Positions 20,911 to 33,106 of a stretch of 64,000 nt of DNA are shown here, piece by piece. The translations under genes and the position numbers were made by a program. Where the stretch lies: the NCBI RefSeq assembly GCF_029633865.1, contig NC_079213.1, positions 84,478,803 through 84,542,802 on the forward strand, given 5' to 3'. Below the pieces are notes generated by a model that did no database searches, was not told the origin of the DNA, and saw only the letters and a list, made by a program, of their open reading frames with translations. How positions within the stretch are numbered: the first letter of the stretch is position 1; every line of letters begins with the position of its first letter. The stretch comes from Lampris incognitus (taxonomy: Eukaryota > Chordata > Actinopteri > Lampriformes > Lampridae).

Positions 20911-22990
20911 CGTTTTGGTAGGCAGCCCCCCTACTTAAAGCATCTTCCCGCGCGCCTCCATAGAGACCAAGACGGAGAAAGGAATACAGAAGAAAAACAT
21001 ACTTGACTTCCTCCACAGCCCTGCTTGTACAAAAACATCTATCGTGACTTTTTAACAAGCCCTCGCACTGGCATCTTACAAAAAGAAGCAATCCACCAAA
21101 CCCTGACATGAAAATACCCAGAGGGACGAAGAACGAAGCTAATTAGACCGAGTTATCGGAAGCGCTCTACGCCTCCCTAAAGTGCTGTTTTAAACAAAAC
21201 ACATTCATTGCATGCAGGGGGGAAAAGAGCATGTATTTCCAAAAGCAGGTTGTCAAGCATCAAACACAAAATCACCCCAAAAGACAAAATCAGTGGCCTG
21301 GTTGACCTGAGGGTGACTTATTTAACCAAATCCATTGCAACGTTTGACACAGGACCATGTACGGCTGGTTTTATTATGCTTATGCAATTTTTTTGGTGAT
21401 GAATTACATGGTCCCATCCTGTAGACCTACTACACCCATCCAAGTTGCAGAAAACTTCAAATGTACAGAAATCCCATCCATATCTGGAGAAAGAGGGGCC
21501 TGTTTGTATTTTGCTTTGGGAAAGTAAATGAGCCAACTGGCGGGCGTTCATGTAACTGTGATTCATTATGCTGTTTTAGAAGGCGGCCTCACTTCTAGGC
21601 CAAAGGGAGTGTCCTCAGTGTAAAGAAGCACAAAATGACTGTGATGAAATTCCAGGTCGTCGACGCCATAATACTTGTGGCTACCTCTTCTGCATGAATC
21701 ATCCCTTTCTGATTATCAGGGTTGCACCCATAGCATGTACATTATCAATACTGTGGTATGTAACTGACTGTGACTATGATTTTAACTGCCAGGTCAAAAA
21801 TGACCCGAAGACAATCTTAGTACCATAGTTGTGTACAGCGTTCATGGAAATATGAACAAAAACAATGTTTCACTTTTTCTAATGTTGGGGTCACTCTAGG
21901 AAAAGTCATCAAATTTCAGATTGGGAAAAAAAGATGATTTAGGGGTTTTTTTTACAGGCCATTTTTGACACTAAGACAATGCAAGGCTAAGCCCAAACAC
22001 ATAAGGTGTTGAGCAAGTTCTTCCACTGCAGCCTGCCAGGAGAAAAGACACTGACATTTATTTGCTGTCCGTCTCTGTGTTGCTAATGGATTTTGTTTTG
22101 TCTCTGTGAGCGGTGTCCTCTCCATACTACTTTATCGTGTGGATCCTTTTAGTAATGGATGAGCGGTCGAGTCAACTGGCAGAGATAATTGTAATAAATG
22201 CTTGGTGAAATCAATCGTCCATTTGCTCACACTAGAGACGGAACTTAACCTTGAGTTTATAATAATTCCCCACTGGGGGAAACAAAAAGTGAAACTGCTG
22301 CTACTATTTGTATGATTAATTAGTGTTGTTTCTACACGTGTAAGTGCTGCTGCTGCTGCCACTGCCACCATTTCATTATTACTTTTACATAAAGTTCAAG
22401 TTCAAGTTGCATTTTTTATAGCGCTTTTCTAGCTGCAACAGCCACTCAAAGCACAAGCGTTTCAAGTCATGAAGAACTAAATGTGTGGATTCGTGCTGCT
22501 GACCATCTCGTTTACACCTTTAGACATCAAATTCAGAAAAAAACACGATGTTCTCAGGAAAGCTACCTCTGACAACCAAGTCCCACGAAATCCCCTAAAC
22601 TTGACAACTAAGTCATTCCCATTTTTACATAGATTTAAAAAATATCGTTTGATATTTCCACACTGTTGCGTCATGCAAAAACTGAAATGTGTAGGTAGCC
22701 TGACACGAGTGGCCTCCATGAACTACGACCTATCCCTATCAAGACGGGATCCAGGTAGGGCACCGAACCGCTAGCACCAACACTGCTGTGTGTGTGTGTG
22801 GGGGGGGGGTGATCATAAAGTGATAACAGTATTTTCGTTTAAGCGCGTAACCTACATCTGTCATGAAAAAAAGAAGATAAAAACAAATTCCATTCTTTCG
22901 CCCAAATACGCCTTGTAAGTAAAGAAGACTTGGAAATAACGAATCTGCGTAAAATGCAATTACTCCACAGAACGGCACAAGTGTGTTATA
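20911..22990. other. about 2 kb with no supported gene
   Basis: No domain recognised in any frame. A patch near 22390-22460 (TTCAAGTTCAAGTTGCA..TTTTTATAGCGC) resembles a dispersed fish repeat end. Runs of C/G at 22800-22810. Confidence 0.4.
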
Positions 22991-23004
22991 CTGCCACCTG
23001 GTGG
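22991..23004. promoter_or_regulatory. candidate CTCF-type motif
   Basis: CTGCCACCTGGTGG; its complement CCACCAGGTGGCAG fits the core CTCF consensus. Single motif, no occupancy evidence. Confidence 0.35.
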
Positions 23005-23249
23005 ATGCCGAGGTGACGTGCAATTCTTGCGTTGGGCACATCCGCATCGAACCCGCGGCTGGAAAGCTGTGGGGAGCTTTCTGAAACAGATTCAGACTCA
23101 TGTTCCTCCCCAGAATTAAACAGTCCCACATGTACAATCCAATACAATTAAAAACAGTCAAACTGACAACGAACAAACCGAACAAACAAACTTAAAACCT
23201 GTTGGAAATTAATTGTCATACGCTAAGGTTTTGCTGCACGGTCGTTTAT

Positions 23250-23453
23250 CTAGTTTAATCAGTGAAACTGGTCAGACCATCCTCACTGGGAGTGGCTCTG
23301 CTGAAAATTAAAGTAAATTCAGAGCCTATATTATAGCCTCTGAATTTACTTCCGTTTTACTAGAAATAACCACCACTGGATGAAGGGTGCGGTCGTTGGT
23401 AATTTGCAGCCGAGCCACTCCCAATGAGGATGCTCTGACCAGCATTAAACTGA
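23250..23453. repeat. inverted-repeat element (MITE-like), about 200 bp
   Basis: Left arm around 23268-23299 (CTGGTCAGACCATCCTCACT..) is complementary to the right arm around 23412-23442, with an inner palindrome (GTAAATTCAGAGGC-type, about 23309-23351). No coding capacity. Superfamily not assigned. Confidence 0.65.
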
Positions 23454-23494
23454 AAACAAAATGAAGACAATCACGTCATTCAAGTCATCATGTC

Positions 23495-23560
23495 CAGTGG
23501 CGAAACTAGAGTTTTTTACATGGGGTGGCCAAGGCTATTCGGGGGGGTCCGTGATATCAT
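23495..23560. repeat. possible hAT terminal sequence
   Basis: CAGTGGCGAAACTAG followed by GGGGTGGCCAAGG resembles the ends of fish hAT elements whose transposase matches the fossil at 25463-27287. No partner end was found, so this is tentative. Confidence 0.35.
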
Positions 23561-23829
23561 GACAGAAAATTAATGTGTAGGCTAACCCTAACCTGGCGTC
23601 TTAGAAGCATTAATGCCATTATTGCTGATTAGAGGTGTATGAATGAAGAAACATGCTATCATTTACCTTTATTTAACCAGGTTGGTCCCATTCAGATTAA
23701 AATCTCTTTTTCAAGAGAGACCTGGCCAAGAATGGCAGCAGTACATCAGTTTCAGCACATACTCACGTGAAGACAACTATCAATAGCCAGTGTCTCCACC
23801 TTAGAACTGCAGCTCAATTTCTTCCTCTC

Positions 23830-24053
<224 letters not shown>

Positions 24054-24339
24054 ACTGTACTCGCATACTGTACTGGAGAAACTAGAGTCACAGTTTTCAT
24101 GGATACACAATCTGGGTCTATGTCTTGAACATCCAAAATATTTGCAGAAAATAAAGCTTAGGCATTAATGAGATAAAATAACAATTGAGTTGTGTGTGAC
24201 ACTTTACAGTTTATTTATGAAAGTGCTTTGACATACCAGGTATGACCAACTTGTTAAGTCAACAATGTTTTTGTCTTGTCTGACTGAAAACACAAGATAT
24301 GCATGGACAAAATATTTAAACAGAGGTGGACTGGAAATA

Positions 24340-24545
24340 AACTTTTCTTTGCCCTTAGTTATACAAAGGTAAAAGTTATAAAGCTTCTGTAGGAGGCAAA
24401 AAAGATTTTACAGCCTTGACAAGGAAGAAAATCAAACAATGTCTATAACAGTGCACATAAAACACAAATCTTGCCTTATATCAGTGCACACATCATAGCC
24501 TTAAGATTATTTCTGAGTCAAGGCCATGTTTTACAAGGCAATTGA
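24340..24545 (-). repeat. degenerate copy of part of the hAT fossil
   Basis: Text such as TTATAAAGCTTCTG, ACAGTGCACATAAAA and CATGTTTTACAAGGCAAT reappears, in the same order, at about 26600-26835 inside the hAT transposase fossil. So a rearranged, decayed second copy lies here. Confidence 0.6.
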
Positions 24546-24561
24546 TGATCAGTTTTGAGAG

Positions 24562-25256
24562 AGCTGTTTATTAACCTTTACAATGATGTCCAACTTGTAA
24601 GGATCATGCATATGTGGAATGAGCCATGTATCTGCATGCCCACCTAACATCAGTTCATCTTTGAGCTGCTGCTGAGGATAGAGCTCTTGTCCCACATGAT
24701 TATTTCTGTAGTCTAGATCATGTTTTTCAAGGCAATCAATTATAATTTTTGAGTGGAAGAACCATACACAGCCACAACAGCCTGGCACCTCCTCCTCATG
24801 CTGGTCACCAACCTGGTCACAAGAGTCTAGACCTTAACCCAATTAAACACACTGGGATCAGCTTGGGCATGCTTTCCATGTTAAAGTGACCAACACAATC
24901 ACATTTGCTGACCTGTAAAGAATCCTGGTTGAGGAATGGAATACCATCCCAGAGCAATGTGTGACCAGGTTGGTGACCAGCATGAGGAGGAGGAGGTGCC
25001 AGGCTGTTGTGGCAGTGTATGGATCTTCCACCCGCTGTTGAGGCTCCTGATGGTGTATTAAATTAATAAAGTCTAAGATTGGAAATATGCCTTGTTTGAC
25101 CCTTGTTACTGATTAAAACCAATCCAAAAAAAAGGATACCAACAGTAGAATAGACTGCTAAGCACTAGCAGAGTGCTACCCACATTAACAGCTGTGCTGC
25201 TCATTCCACATATGGATGATCCTTACAAGCTAGACATCATTGTAAAGGTTGACAAA
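24562..25256. repeat. nested inverted repeats with Tc1-like transposase tail
   Basis: Outer arms about 24562-24625 and 25197-25256 are complementary (CTTGTAAGGATCATGCATATGTGGAATGAG-type, with mismatches). Inner arms about 24755-24824 and 24960-25037 are also complementary (CACCTCCTCCTCATGCTGG..). The right part, read on plus, gives LDLNPIKHTGISL and later LPPAVEAPDG, the C-terminal pattern of Tc1-like transposases. It looks like a Tc1 remnant that became palindromic. Confidence 0.6.
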
Positions 25257-25462
25257 CAGGCTTTCCAATAATATGAAATACAAAGTCAATTAACACTGTA
25301 ACATAGGCATAATGGACCAAACACAATTTTTGTATTATTTTGAGATTATGTTATCAACTTTTCTTTGCTGGTATCATGTTTATGCTCGTACATTTGAAAT
25401 ATTGACTTTTCTAGGTCATAATTTTAGAGTTTACTAGCTAGTAGGACTACACAGTGTAGGTT

Positions 25463-27287
25463 TTATGACCAAAGGGGACCGCCAAAGTGCCAAATTTTCA
25501 TAGGTATTTGAAACAGCATAATTCTGCGGTTCTTGTGAGAACGGACAAAATGTTTCACAAACTCATCCATGTTAAGGGAGTGTGCCCTCCTTGACTCAAC
25601 ACTGAGAATTCTGAGGTGACTTAGCCTGACATCAGCCATTGTTGTCCTAAGGTGGGTTTTAATTCGTTTTAAAGCTGAGAAGCTTCTCTCGCAGGAAGCA
25701 CTGCTGACTGGTGTAACAACAGAAATCTTACAAAGTCGAAATAGCTCTTTACAGACCTCTTTGTATGGTTCTAGAAACACAACAAAGTCAAGGAGTGTAG
25801 ACAGTCTGTCCATTCCACTTTTCTCTCTCCTTTCAAGAAGCCGCTTGGTTTGATGAACCTCATGTTTGAGGTCCTCTAAATCTGACTCAAAGTCTGAACA
25901 AAGGCAAACAGAGGCTCCTCACTCAAGAATGTTGTACTCTTTGGGTTAAGATACTGGACTCCTTGCATTATCTCACAATTCTTCTTTGAAAAATGCCTCT
26001 GCACCTCAGCTGTGACACAGTCAAGCACCTGATAAAAGATGGTCCTTTGGAAGCTCTCATCATCCCTTTGGTCACTATTTTTCTGTCCTACAGTGCTCAT
26101 CATAAATTAATTGTGGAATCTTGAGCTTGTAGTAGGCTGTCTCTTACACCCTGTTTGAACCCTTATTTTGCAGTGATCTGCAATCTCTTTGACCTCTTTC
26201 CACAAGTCCCCAAAGTAACCCTCACTTCTGCAGTCCTGTAATGTGTCTTTCAGGGCATCTACTAGATCCACAGCCCTTGCTAGGTCAAGAGAGCTGGATT
26301 GGAGCATGTCAGAAAGACATTTGGAATCACCTAGTACTTTACAAAAGGTAACTAAAAGCCCTATGAAGTGTAAATCTATCTGACAAAGAAGGCCCTTTCG
26401 CCTCCGCTGATCTATCACCACTATTTCCAAATGCAATATCCTGTAGCAGTCTCAGAACTGCTGGAAGCCTGTCCCTCAGATTGCAGCATCTGCATGCCCA
26501 CCTAGTATCAGTCTTTGTAGTTCCCTGGGCTGCTGCTGAGGATAGAGCTCTTACTGAACAGCAAGCCACTTGAGATGCACATATGAGCCAGATACAAAAT
26601 TATAAAGCTTCTGCAGAAGAGAAAAAAGTTAACCGCCTTGGGCACAGATTTTACAGTGTCAACAAGAACTAAGTTCAAACAATGGGCATTACAGTGCACA
26701 TAAAAAGCAAATCTTGCACTACTTGTGATCTGTACAGCCACACCAGAATGCTTACCACTCATGACCGAAGCACCATCATACCTTTGCCCCACAAGATTAT
26801 TTCTGCAGTCTAGTCCATGTTTTCAAGGCAATCATTAATCATTTTTGAGAGACTTGCAGCATCTAAGCTTTCAGCGGACTTAAATTGTAAAAGGCTCTCG
26901 TGGATGGTCCCGTTGTAATAGCATCTCACAACTAAAGACATTTGTTTAATTTTCTTCAAATCTTTTGTTTCATCTGCAATTACACTGAACACTTCACTTG
27001 ATTTCACTTCTCTCATTATTTCACTTTGTACCATCTCAGCTAATGTCTCAAGAACTTTTTTCTGTATTAGGTGGCTTGTGTACTTGGCATTGCCAGTTTC
27101 GTTCATCCTCTTCTCTATGAGAGGGTCATGCTTTGCTATTTCTTCTAAGATTGTTAAAAATTGCCATTGTTGTGAGAGTCATCATCAGACTCTCGATGAC
27201 CTCTCTGTGCTATATTTTGAGTGGCAATTAATAGGAGCACATCTGCAATAGTTGTCATGTAAATAATGTTTTCCTCAACTGTCAGTA
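25463..27287 (-). pseudogene. hAT-superfamily transposase fossil (DUF4371 plus hAT C-terminal region)
   Basis: In sense order from the right: TTIADVLLLIATQNIAQRGH; AKYTSHLIQKKVLE and FSVIADETKD (first catalytic Asp); QRYDGASVMSG (second Asp region); HCNAHCLNLVLVD; and at the C-terminus SSASCERSFSALKRIKTHLRT, the hAT dimerisation region with its conserved Glu, ending near 25520. Several frameshifts and stops break it into at least six pieces. The 5' end is cut by the non-LTR sequence starting near 27288. Related domesticated genes exist in vertebrates, but the breaks argue for a dead element. Confidence 0.88.
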
Positions 27288-27970
27288 GGAACAAGATGGA
27301 ATACCTATGCATGAATGAGAGGGAGAACAGTGGCATGGTGAGGATGCAAGGAGTGGAGGTGACGAGGGCATATGAGTTTAAATACTTGGGGTCAACTGTC
27401 CAAAGTAACGGGGAGTGCAGGAGAGAGTGCAGGCAGGGTGGAGTGGGTGGAGAAGAGTGTCAGGAGTGATTTGCGACAGAAGGGTACCAGCAAGAGTTAA
27501 AGGGAAGGTTTACAAGATGGTTGTGAGACCAGCTATGTTATATGATTTGGAGACAGTGGCACTAACGAAAAGACAGGAGGTGGAGCTGGAGGTGGCAGAG
27601 TTGAAGATGCTAAGATTTTCACTGGGAGTGATGAAGAAGGACAGGATTAGATTAGATGATTATATTCGAGGGACCGCTCAAGTTGGACGGTTTGGAGACA
27701 AAGAAAGAGAGGCAAGACTGAGATAGCTTGGACATGTGTGGAGGTGAGATGCTGGGTATATTGGGAGAAGGATTCTGAATACGGAGCCGCCAGGGAAGAG
27801 GAAAAGAGGAAGGCCAAAGAGGAGGTTTTCGGATGTGGTGAGGGAAGACATGCAGGTGGTTGGTCTGACAGAGGAAGATGCAGAAGACAGGAAGAAATGG
27901 AAACGGATGATCCACTGTGGTGACCCCTAACGGGAGCAGCCAAAAGTAGTAGTAGTAGTAGTAGTAGTAG
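27288..27970 (+). pseudogene. 3' end of a non-LTR retrotransposon (RTE-like) with trinucleotide tail
   Basis: Plus-strand frames give the post-RT region: EVTRAYEFKYLGSTVQSNGE, KVYKMVVRPAMLYDLETVAL, ELKMLRFSLGVMKKDRIR and RGRPKRRFSDVVRED, in two frames with stops. The sequence ends in (AGT)n at about 27947-27970, a typical short tandem 3' tail. 5'-truncated, inserted in the hAT fossil. RTE-like is from memory of family layout. Confidence 0.8.
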
Positions 27971-28164
27971 GTTTAAGCTGTACGTGTTGTATTTTGCTTA
28001 TTTTCTCTATGTTCTATGTTAATGAGTTATGTATATATTGGTGTAAATATGTATAGATATTAAAGATATGTGGAATGATATGTAGTTTTGATAATACAAG
28101 TTTAAAAAAAGGGCGCTGGCTTTCCTGCCGGAGGTCGAGGTACAAACCCTGGTTGGGACGAATG
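27971..28164. other. no gene recognised
   Basis: AT-rich spacer between the LINE tail and the Gypsy-4 LTR. Confidence 0.4.
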
Positions 28165-28886
28165 TGTTACGGCTCTCGAATGAAGACCAGAGACCAGTGT
28201 AGCGAAACTCAAAAGCGGACGGACACAGAGTACTGAGAAACCCGAAGGCAATTTTAATGCAGGATAAAATAAACACACTGCCACAAAATAATAACAGAGG
28301 AATCTAGATAGCAGGGTCTGTTTGTGAAATGTGTGCTATACTGCGTGTGTGTAATGAAAGCTGGTGTCTAACTTGCAAATCTTACATACGTGTAATAATG
28401 GAAATATGTTTGGCGGGATGTTGTGACAATGTGCGTGCACCTGGCTACCAAAGTCCAAATCCGTTGAGCGAGGGGTTGTCCAAGGAAGTCCGAGTCCATG
28501 ATCCAGGAAGTCAAATCCGAAGGGAGGGGTCCAGGGAGAGAGACTTGGAGGGAGCTCACTGCAGGGGGGCCAGGGAGACGTGATTGTCGCTGGGGACGAG
28601 GAGCGAGGGAGACGCGGGGAGCCATGGAGGATTGGAATAGGCTTGTCAGAACTTTTACCGCAGGATTCAGTATGTCGAAGCACAGAAAGGTGTTCTGGGG
28701 GACTTCTTATAGAGGGCTGCCTGATTGCCGCAGGTGTGGCTGAAGGATGATGGCAAACACCCGGTGCAATGCAGTGCTCGTCTCCTCAGAGCGCGAACCG
28801 AGCGCTCGGATGTTCCCGGTGTGTCCGAGTTGGAGGAGTGGCTCGAACATACCGGCGAGGCAGCTCGGGGTGGTGAAACCACAACA
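28165..28886 (-). repeat. Gypsy-4 3' LTR
   Basis: Begins TGTTACGGC and ends CCACAACA in plus coordinates (TG...CA on either strand), about 722 bp. A TATAAG box lies on the minus strand near 28707-28713. The right edge is fixed by the polypurine tract at 28887-28901. Confidence 0.7.
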
Positions 28887-30316
28887 GGATCCCCCTCCTA
28901 CGGGAGACACTGGGCGACCATCCGAGGTGGGCCCGATAGAACTCCTCCAGAAGTGCAGGGCTGGCCAGGCAGGATCGGGGCACCCCGATAGAACTCCTCC
29001 AGAAGTGCAGGGCTGGCCAGGCAGGATCGGGGCACCCAGCTGTGGTCCTCAGTCCCGTAACCAACCCAGTCCACCAGGTATTGGTAACCCAGCCCTGGTG
29101 GCGAACGGCAAGCAGTCGGTTGACGTCCCAGACCAAATCACCACCATCGAGGACCCTGGGAGGTGGAGGAGCTTGGACAGGGGGAGACAAGGGGCTGGAG
29201 GCTACCAGTTTGAGGTGAGAGACATGAAACACAGGATGGATCTTGAGTGAGGCAGGGAGGAGGAGACGTACCGCGGAGGGGTTGATGATGCGGTCAGTGG
29301 TGTAGAGACCGATGTAGCGAGGGGCCAGCTTCTGGGAGAGAGTTGGGAGGGGCAGGTCCCGGGCCAGTAACCACACCCTCTGGCAAGGACGATAGGCCAG
29401 GATTGGCCCTCTCCGCCAGTTGGGGCCGCGCCAGGACCGCTCTGTGGCCCGCAACATAGCGGCCCAGGCGGTCTTCCAGATGCGATGGCACCGGCAGAGA
29501 TGGGCCCTGTTGGACGGGACTGCCACCTCCAACTCCTGACGGGGAAACCGAGGGGGTTGGTAACTGAGGGAACACTCAAAGGGGGACAAACTGGTAGCAG
29601 AACTCTCCATGATGTTCAGGGAATACTCCACCCAGGGTAGGTGCTTGCTCCAGGAGGCGGGGTTGCTGGTGGTGACGCAACGCAAGGCCACCTCCAGGGC
29701 TTGGTTGGCCCGCTCCACCTGACCATTGGTCTGGGGGTGGTATCCGGAGGAGAGATTGACCATGGCCCCAAATTCCCTTACAGAAGGCCTGCATTACCTT
29801 AGAAGTGAACTGGGGGCCACGGTCAGAGACAATGTCCTGAGGGATCCCATGGAGATAGATAACATGGGAGACGAGGAGGTCCGCCATCTCAGCCACAGAG
29901 GGGAGCTTGGGAAGGGCGGCAAAATGGACAGCCTTAGAGAACCGGTCAACAATGGTCAAGATAGTATCATTACCTTGGGACACGGGGAGGCCAGTCACGA
30001 AGCCCAAGGCAATGTGTGACCAAGGTCGACCGGGGACAGGAAGGGGGCACAGGAGACCCGCCGGCAGGCGATGGGTAGCCTTACTGCGAGCACAGGTGGC
30101 ACAGGTGGCCGTGAACTCTTTCGTGTCTGCCTCCATAGTGGGCCACCAGAAGCACCTGCGAATGAAGGTGACCATCCAGTGGACACCGGGATGACAGGCA
30201 AACTGGCTGGAGTGGCCCCACTTCAGCACCTGGGACCGGACGGTGGACGGCACAAACAGGCAATGCTGGGGTCTGTTGCCTGGGTCGGGCTGGGCACACT
30301 GAGCTCTTCTCACCAC
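28887..30316 (-). pseudogene. Gypsy-4 integrase and chromodomain
   Basis: Two frames share the domain: one from 30316 (zinc region [12 protein letters not shown]...CATCARSK; core [12 protein letters not shown] and [10 protein letters not shown]) and one from 29763 ([16 protein letters not shown], then IN C-terminal and a chromodomain entry VWDVNRLLAVRHQG). A frameshift near 29750 separates them and another breaks the chromodomain. A 52-bp tandem duplication (28932-28983 and 28984-29035) lies in the chromodomain tail. Confidence 0.85.
28932..29035. repeat. 52-bp tandem duplication
   Basis: Two copies of a 52-bp unit beginning CCCGATAGAACTCCTCC, apparently identical, within the chromodomain end of Gypsy-4. 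Its length is not a multiple of three, so it shifts frame. Confidence 0.9.
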
Positions 30317-30930
30317 TGTAGATAAATGTAATGGTGTGATGTTTAATAATGATGATTACAATGTATTAATTGGAATAAGGGATATAAGGATATATTAATC
30401 ATTGGGAAAACATATGCATGAGGAACAGGGCTTGTTACAAGGACATGAGGGGCTATAGTGGCAGTGGAAAAGTACTGAGTATGTTAGCAGACAGAGGAAT
30501 GCAGAGTAAATTATAGGAAGAGAAGTGGGGGGCAATAAAAGGATAGGATGTCCCAAGAAGGAGAGTGTGTCTATCTCCATGGAAGGAGTGAGGGTCGCTG
30601 ACCTTAGATAAGGTTAGCGGCTCTGAATAGGAAAGGGAACAATAAGGGTGTTGTGGTCAAGGGGGAGTAGAGACAAGATGTGCTGTGATTTGTGGTTTCA
30701 GAAATAGGAACAGGATTTTACGACGGCAGCAGCAACAAGGAGGTCACAGCAGATGTAGAAGAAGATTACCTGGAGTCCGGATATCAGGGAGGCGGAAATG
30801 GAGTCAGATGAACGGACCAATCACAAAGAAGACCACACATCCATATTCAGTCAACACTTTGTATAGTATAAAGACTGGGTCAGGGAAAGGAGAGACAGTC
30901 AGACTTCGTGAACTGACACAATCTGTTGTT
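30317..30930. other. block of unknown origin between Gypsy-4 integrase and RNase H
   Basis: About 610 bp that does not read as Gypsy. It starts TGTAGATAAATG and contains a TATA-like TAGTATAAAGACTGG near 30862-30876, so a solo LTR is possible, but no matching ends or target duplication were found. Gypsy sequence missing at this point (rest of RNase H) shows that the event also removed DNA. Confidence 0.4.
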
Positions 30931-32095
30931 GCCGGGAGAGGAAGGTGCATGGATGGACTCTCTGGTCCTCTTCCGGCCACTGGGAGAGGACAGCTCCGAT
31001 GCCCGTGTCCGACGCGTCCACCTCCACAATGAACTACTTGGATGGGTCTGGGTGAGTGAGCACCGGAGCCATCGTAAACAGTCCCTCCAAGGCCCAGAAG
31101 GCAGCCTCCACCTCCGGGGTCCAGGAGAAGGGGCAGAGCGTGGAGGTTAGTGCAGTGAGGGGGGGCGGCCACTCGGCAGAACCCCCTGATGAAGCACCGA
31201 TAAAAAATTGGCAGACCCTAGGAAGCGCCAGAGTTGCGTCCTGTCGGTAGGCCGCGCCCACTCCTCCACCGCTCGGATCTTCTTGGGGTCGGTGTGGGTG
31301 TGCCCCTTCTCCACAATGTGGCCGAGAAATTCCATGGAGGTGGAGTGGAACACGCACTTCTCGGCCTTCACGGACAGCCTGTTCTCCAGCAGGCGTTAGA
31401 GGACCAGGCGGACATGCTGGTGGTGTTCCTCCTGTCCTGGAGAACACGAGGATGTCGTCCAGGTACACCACCACAAATGTGTTAAGCATGTCCCACAACA
31501 TGTCGTTGACCAGCGCTTGGAAGACGGCCGCAGCGTTGGTGAGGCCAAAGGGCATGATGAGGTACTCATGCACTAGGTGCGTGTTGAAGGCTGTCTTCTA
31601 TTCGTCATCCTCCCGAATATGCACCAAATGGTACGCACTGCGTAGGTCTAACTTCGTGAACACTGTAGCATGAGTGAGTGGCTCGAAAGTGGAACTCTTA
31701 AGGGGAAGTGGATACTTATTTTTAACAGTGATGTCATTTAACTGATGATAATCTATACAGGGCCTCACTCAGGCTGCCATCATTCTTCGCCATAAAAAAG
31801 AAGCCAGCTGCAACCGGGGCAATGAGGGCCTTCCTGAGACCAGGGACTCTGCGATATAATTTCACAGACTCCTACCGATGGGAAGGGCGGCCCTGGGAAG
31901 GAGGTCTATGGTGCAATCATAGGGACAGTGAAGGGGAAGTGAAAGTGCACTGTCTTTGCTAAACACGAGAGCTAAATCGTGATAGAGAGGGTACACCAGT
32001 GAGATCCGGGGGAGAGAGCACGGGACTGGGGCCACTGGATGGAGAGAGAGCGCAGCGAAGGCAGTTGGCATGACACACAACGCTCCAACCCAATA
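30931..32095 (-). pseudogene. Gypsy-4 reverse transcriptase and start of RNase H
   Basis: Fragments in sense order: [32 protein letters not shown] with the catalytic YLDD, then in a shifted frame [18 protein letters not shown], and the RNase H entry [17 protein letters not shown] (about 30980-31030). Stops and frameshifts are frequent. Confidence 0.85.
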
Positions 32096-32099
32096 TCCG

Positions 32100-32340
32100 C
32101 CCAATTATTATGGGCGGATATTGGGTTTATTATGCTATCATACCAGCAATGTGTAATTGTAGATAGTAAAGTTGCAGAGACCAAATAGTAATCAATTCTG
32201 GAGAATGTCTGACAAGTACTGGAATAACACGAGAAGGTTAGCTGATCAGGATATTCTCTCCGCCACACATCAAGTAAATTAAAATCTTTAATATACTGTA
32301 ATAACTCCGTACACTTTACGAAATCGTACGTCATAGCTAC
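32100..32340 (-). pseudogene. fragment of an L1-type LINE endonuclease region
   Basis: Minus-strand text reads LLQYIKDFNLLDVWRREYPD and then TFSRIDYYLVSATLL, the end of an APE-type endonuclease as in fish L1 elements (DxWR...F...SRIDY). Only about 80 codons remain. Confidence 0.75.
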
Positions 32341-32489
32341 GGAAACTCAACAGGTACATCACAGACAAGTTTGTACAAATATTTATTTTATTTTATTAAG
32401 TTACAACTGTGAAAACTGTGACGTTAAGCCAACCATTCCCCCCTTTGTTTGTAGAACACAACACAAGGACGTTTTTTTTTTTTAACAAA

Positions 32490-32900
32490 TATGCAGGCCG
32501 CTCTGATGGCTGAGCGGAATAACCCACCGTTCTTGCAGTCCGCTCGTCATGTGGCTGGGAGGTTCGTATCCCAGACTCGCCGTAACCGGTCACGGCCGGA
32601 GCGTCCACGGGGTAAGGCATTCATTAGGCCACCCTTACCCGAGGGATAGTGTATGTAGATCGGTGTAGTGTTCGGGGACACGTCGTTCTCCAGCGACCCT
32701 TCTGGCCCAGCCGGGCGCCTGCAGCAGCCAAGCAACCGAAAGCATTCTCCCTACATCTCCTTCGCGGCCTGAGGGTAATGCAATCCATGCGAGGCTTCAG
32801 CGTGTAAAATGGCGAGAGCAGCCGACACGAGTTTGAAGGAAGCTGGTGTTACGACTATCTCCTTCCTGTGGAAACGTGAGCCAGGGGAGTTATTCGACAA
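32490..32900 (+). repeat. tRNA-derived SINE
   Basis: Head has a perfect A box (TGGCTGAGCGG, about 32508-32518) and a B box (GGTTCGTATCC, about 32562-32572) at tRNA spacing, followed by a non-tRNA body (CGGAGCGTCCACGGGGTAAGG...). The first part looks like a Leu/Ser-type tRNA. Right end approximate. Confidence 0.75.
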
Positions 32901-32955
32901 GAGTTCCGGCTATATGCCATTGGGTTAATCGGGTGGGATAAGGGGGAAAAGTAGA

Positions 32956-33072
32956 TGTCACGTATCAGGAAAGAACCCAAAAGCAGACGGGACAACCAGG
33001 TAAGGGAAGAATCAAGTCTTTATTGAAGTAACCGATCTCAGGGGTAGAGCAGGAGTCGGCTCAGTGGCAGGT

Positions 33073-33106
<34 letters not shown>

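Larger units (their letters stand above)
28165..32095 (-). mobile_element. Gypsy-4: sushi-like chromodomain LTR retrotransposon, 5'-truncated and disrupted
   Basis: Sense is minus. From the right: reverse transcriptase (about 32095-31000), start of RNase H, a foreign or unrelated block (30317-30930), integrase (30316-29300), chromodomain (about 29190-28930), polypurine tract (GTAGGAGGGGGATCC) and the 3' LTR (28165-28886). Gag, protease and the 5' LTR are missing; the right edge runs into an L1-type fragment near 32100. Chromodomain and sequence style match the Tf1/sushi group, as in Gypsy-3. Confidence 0.85.
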
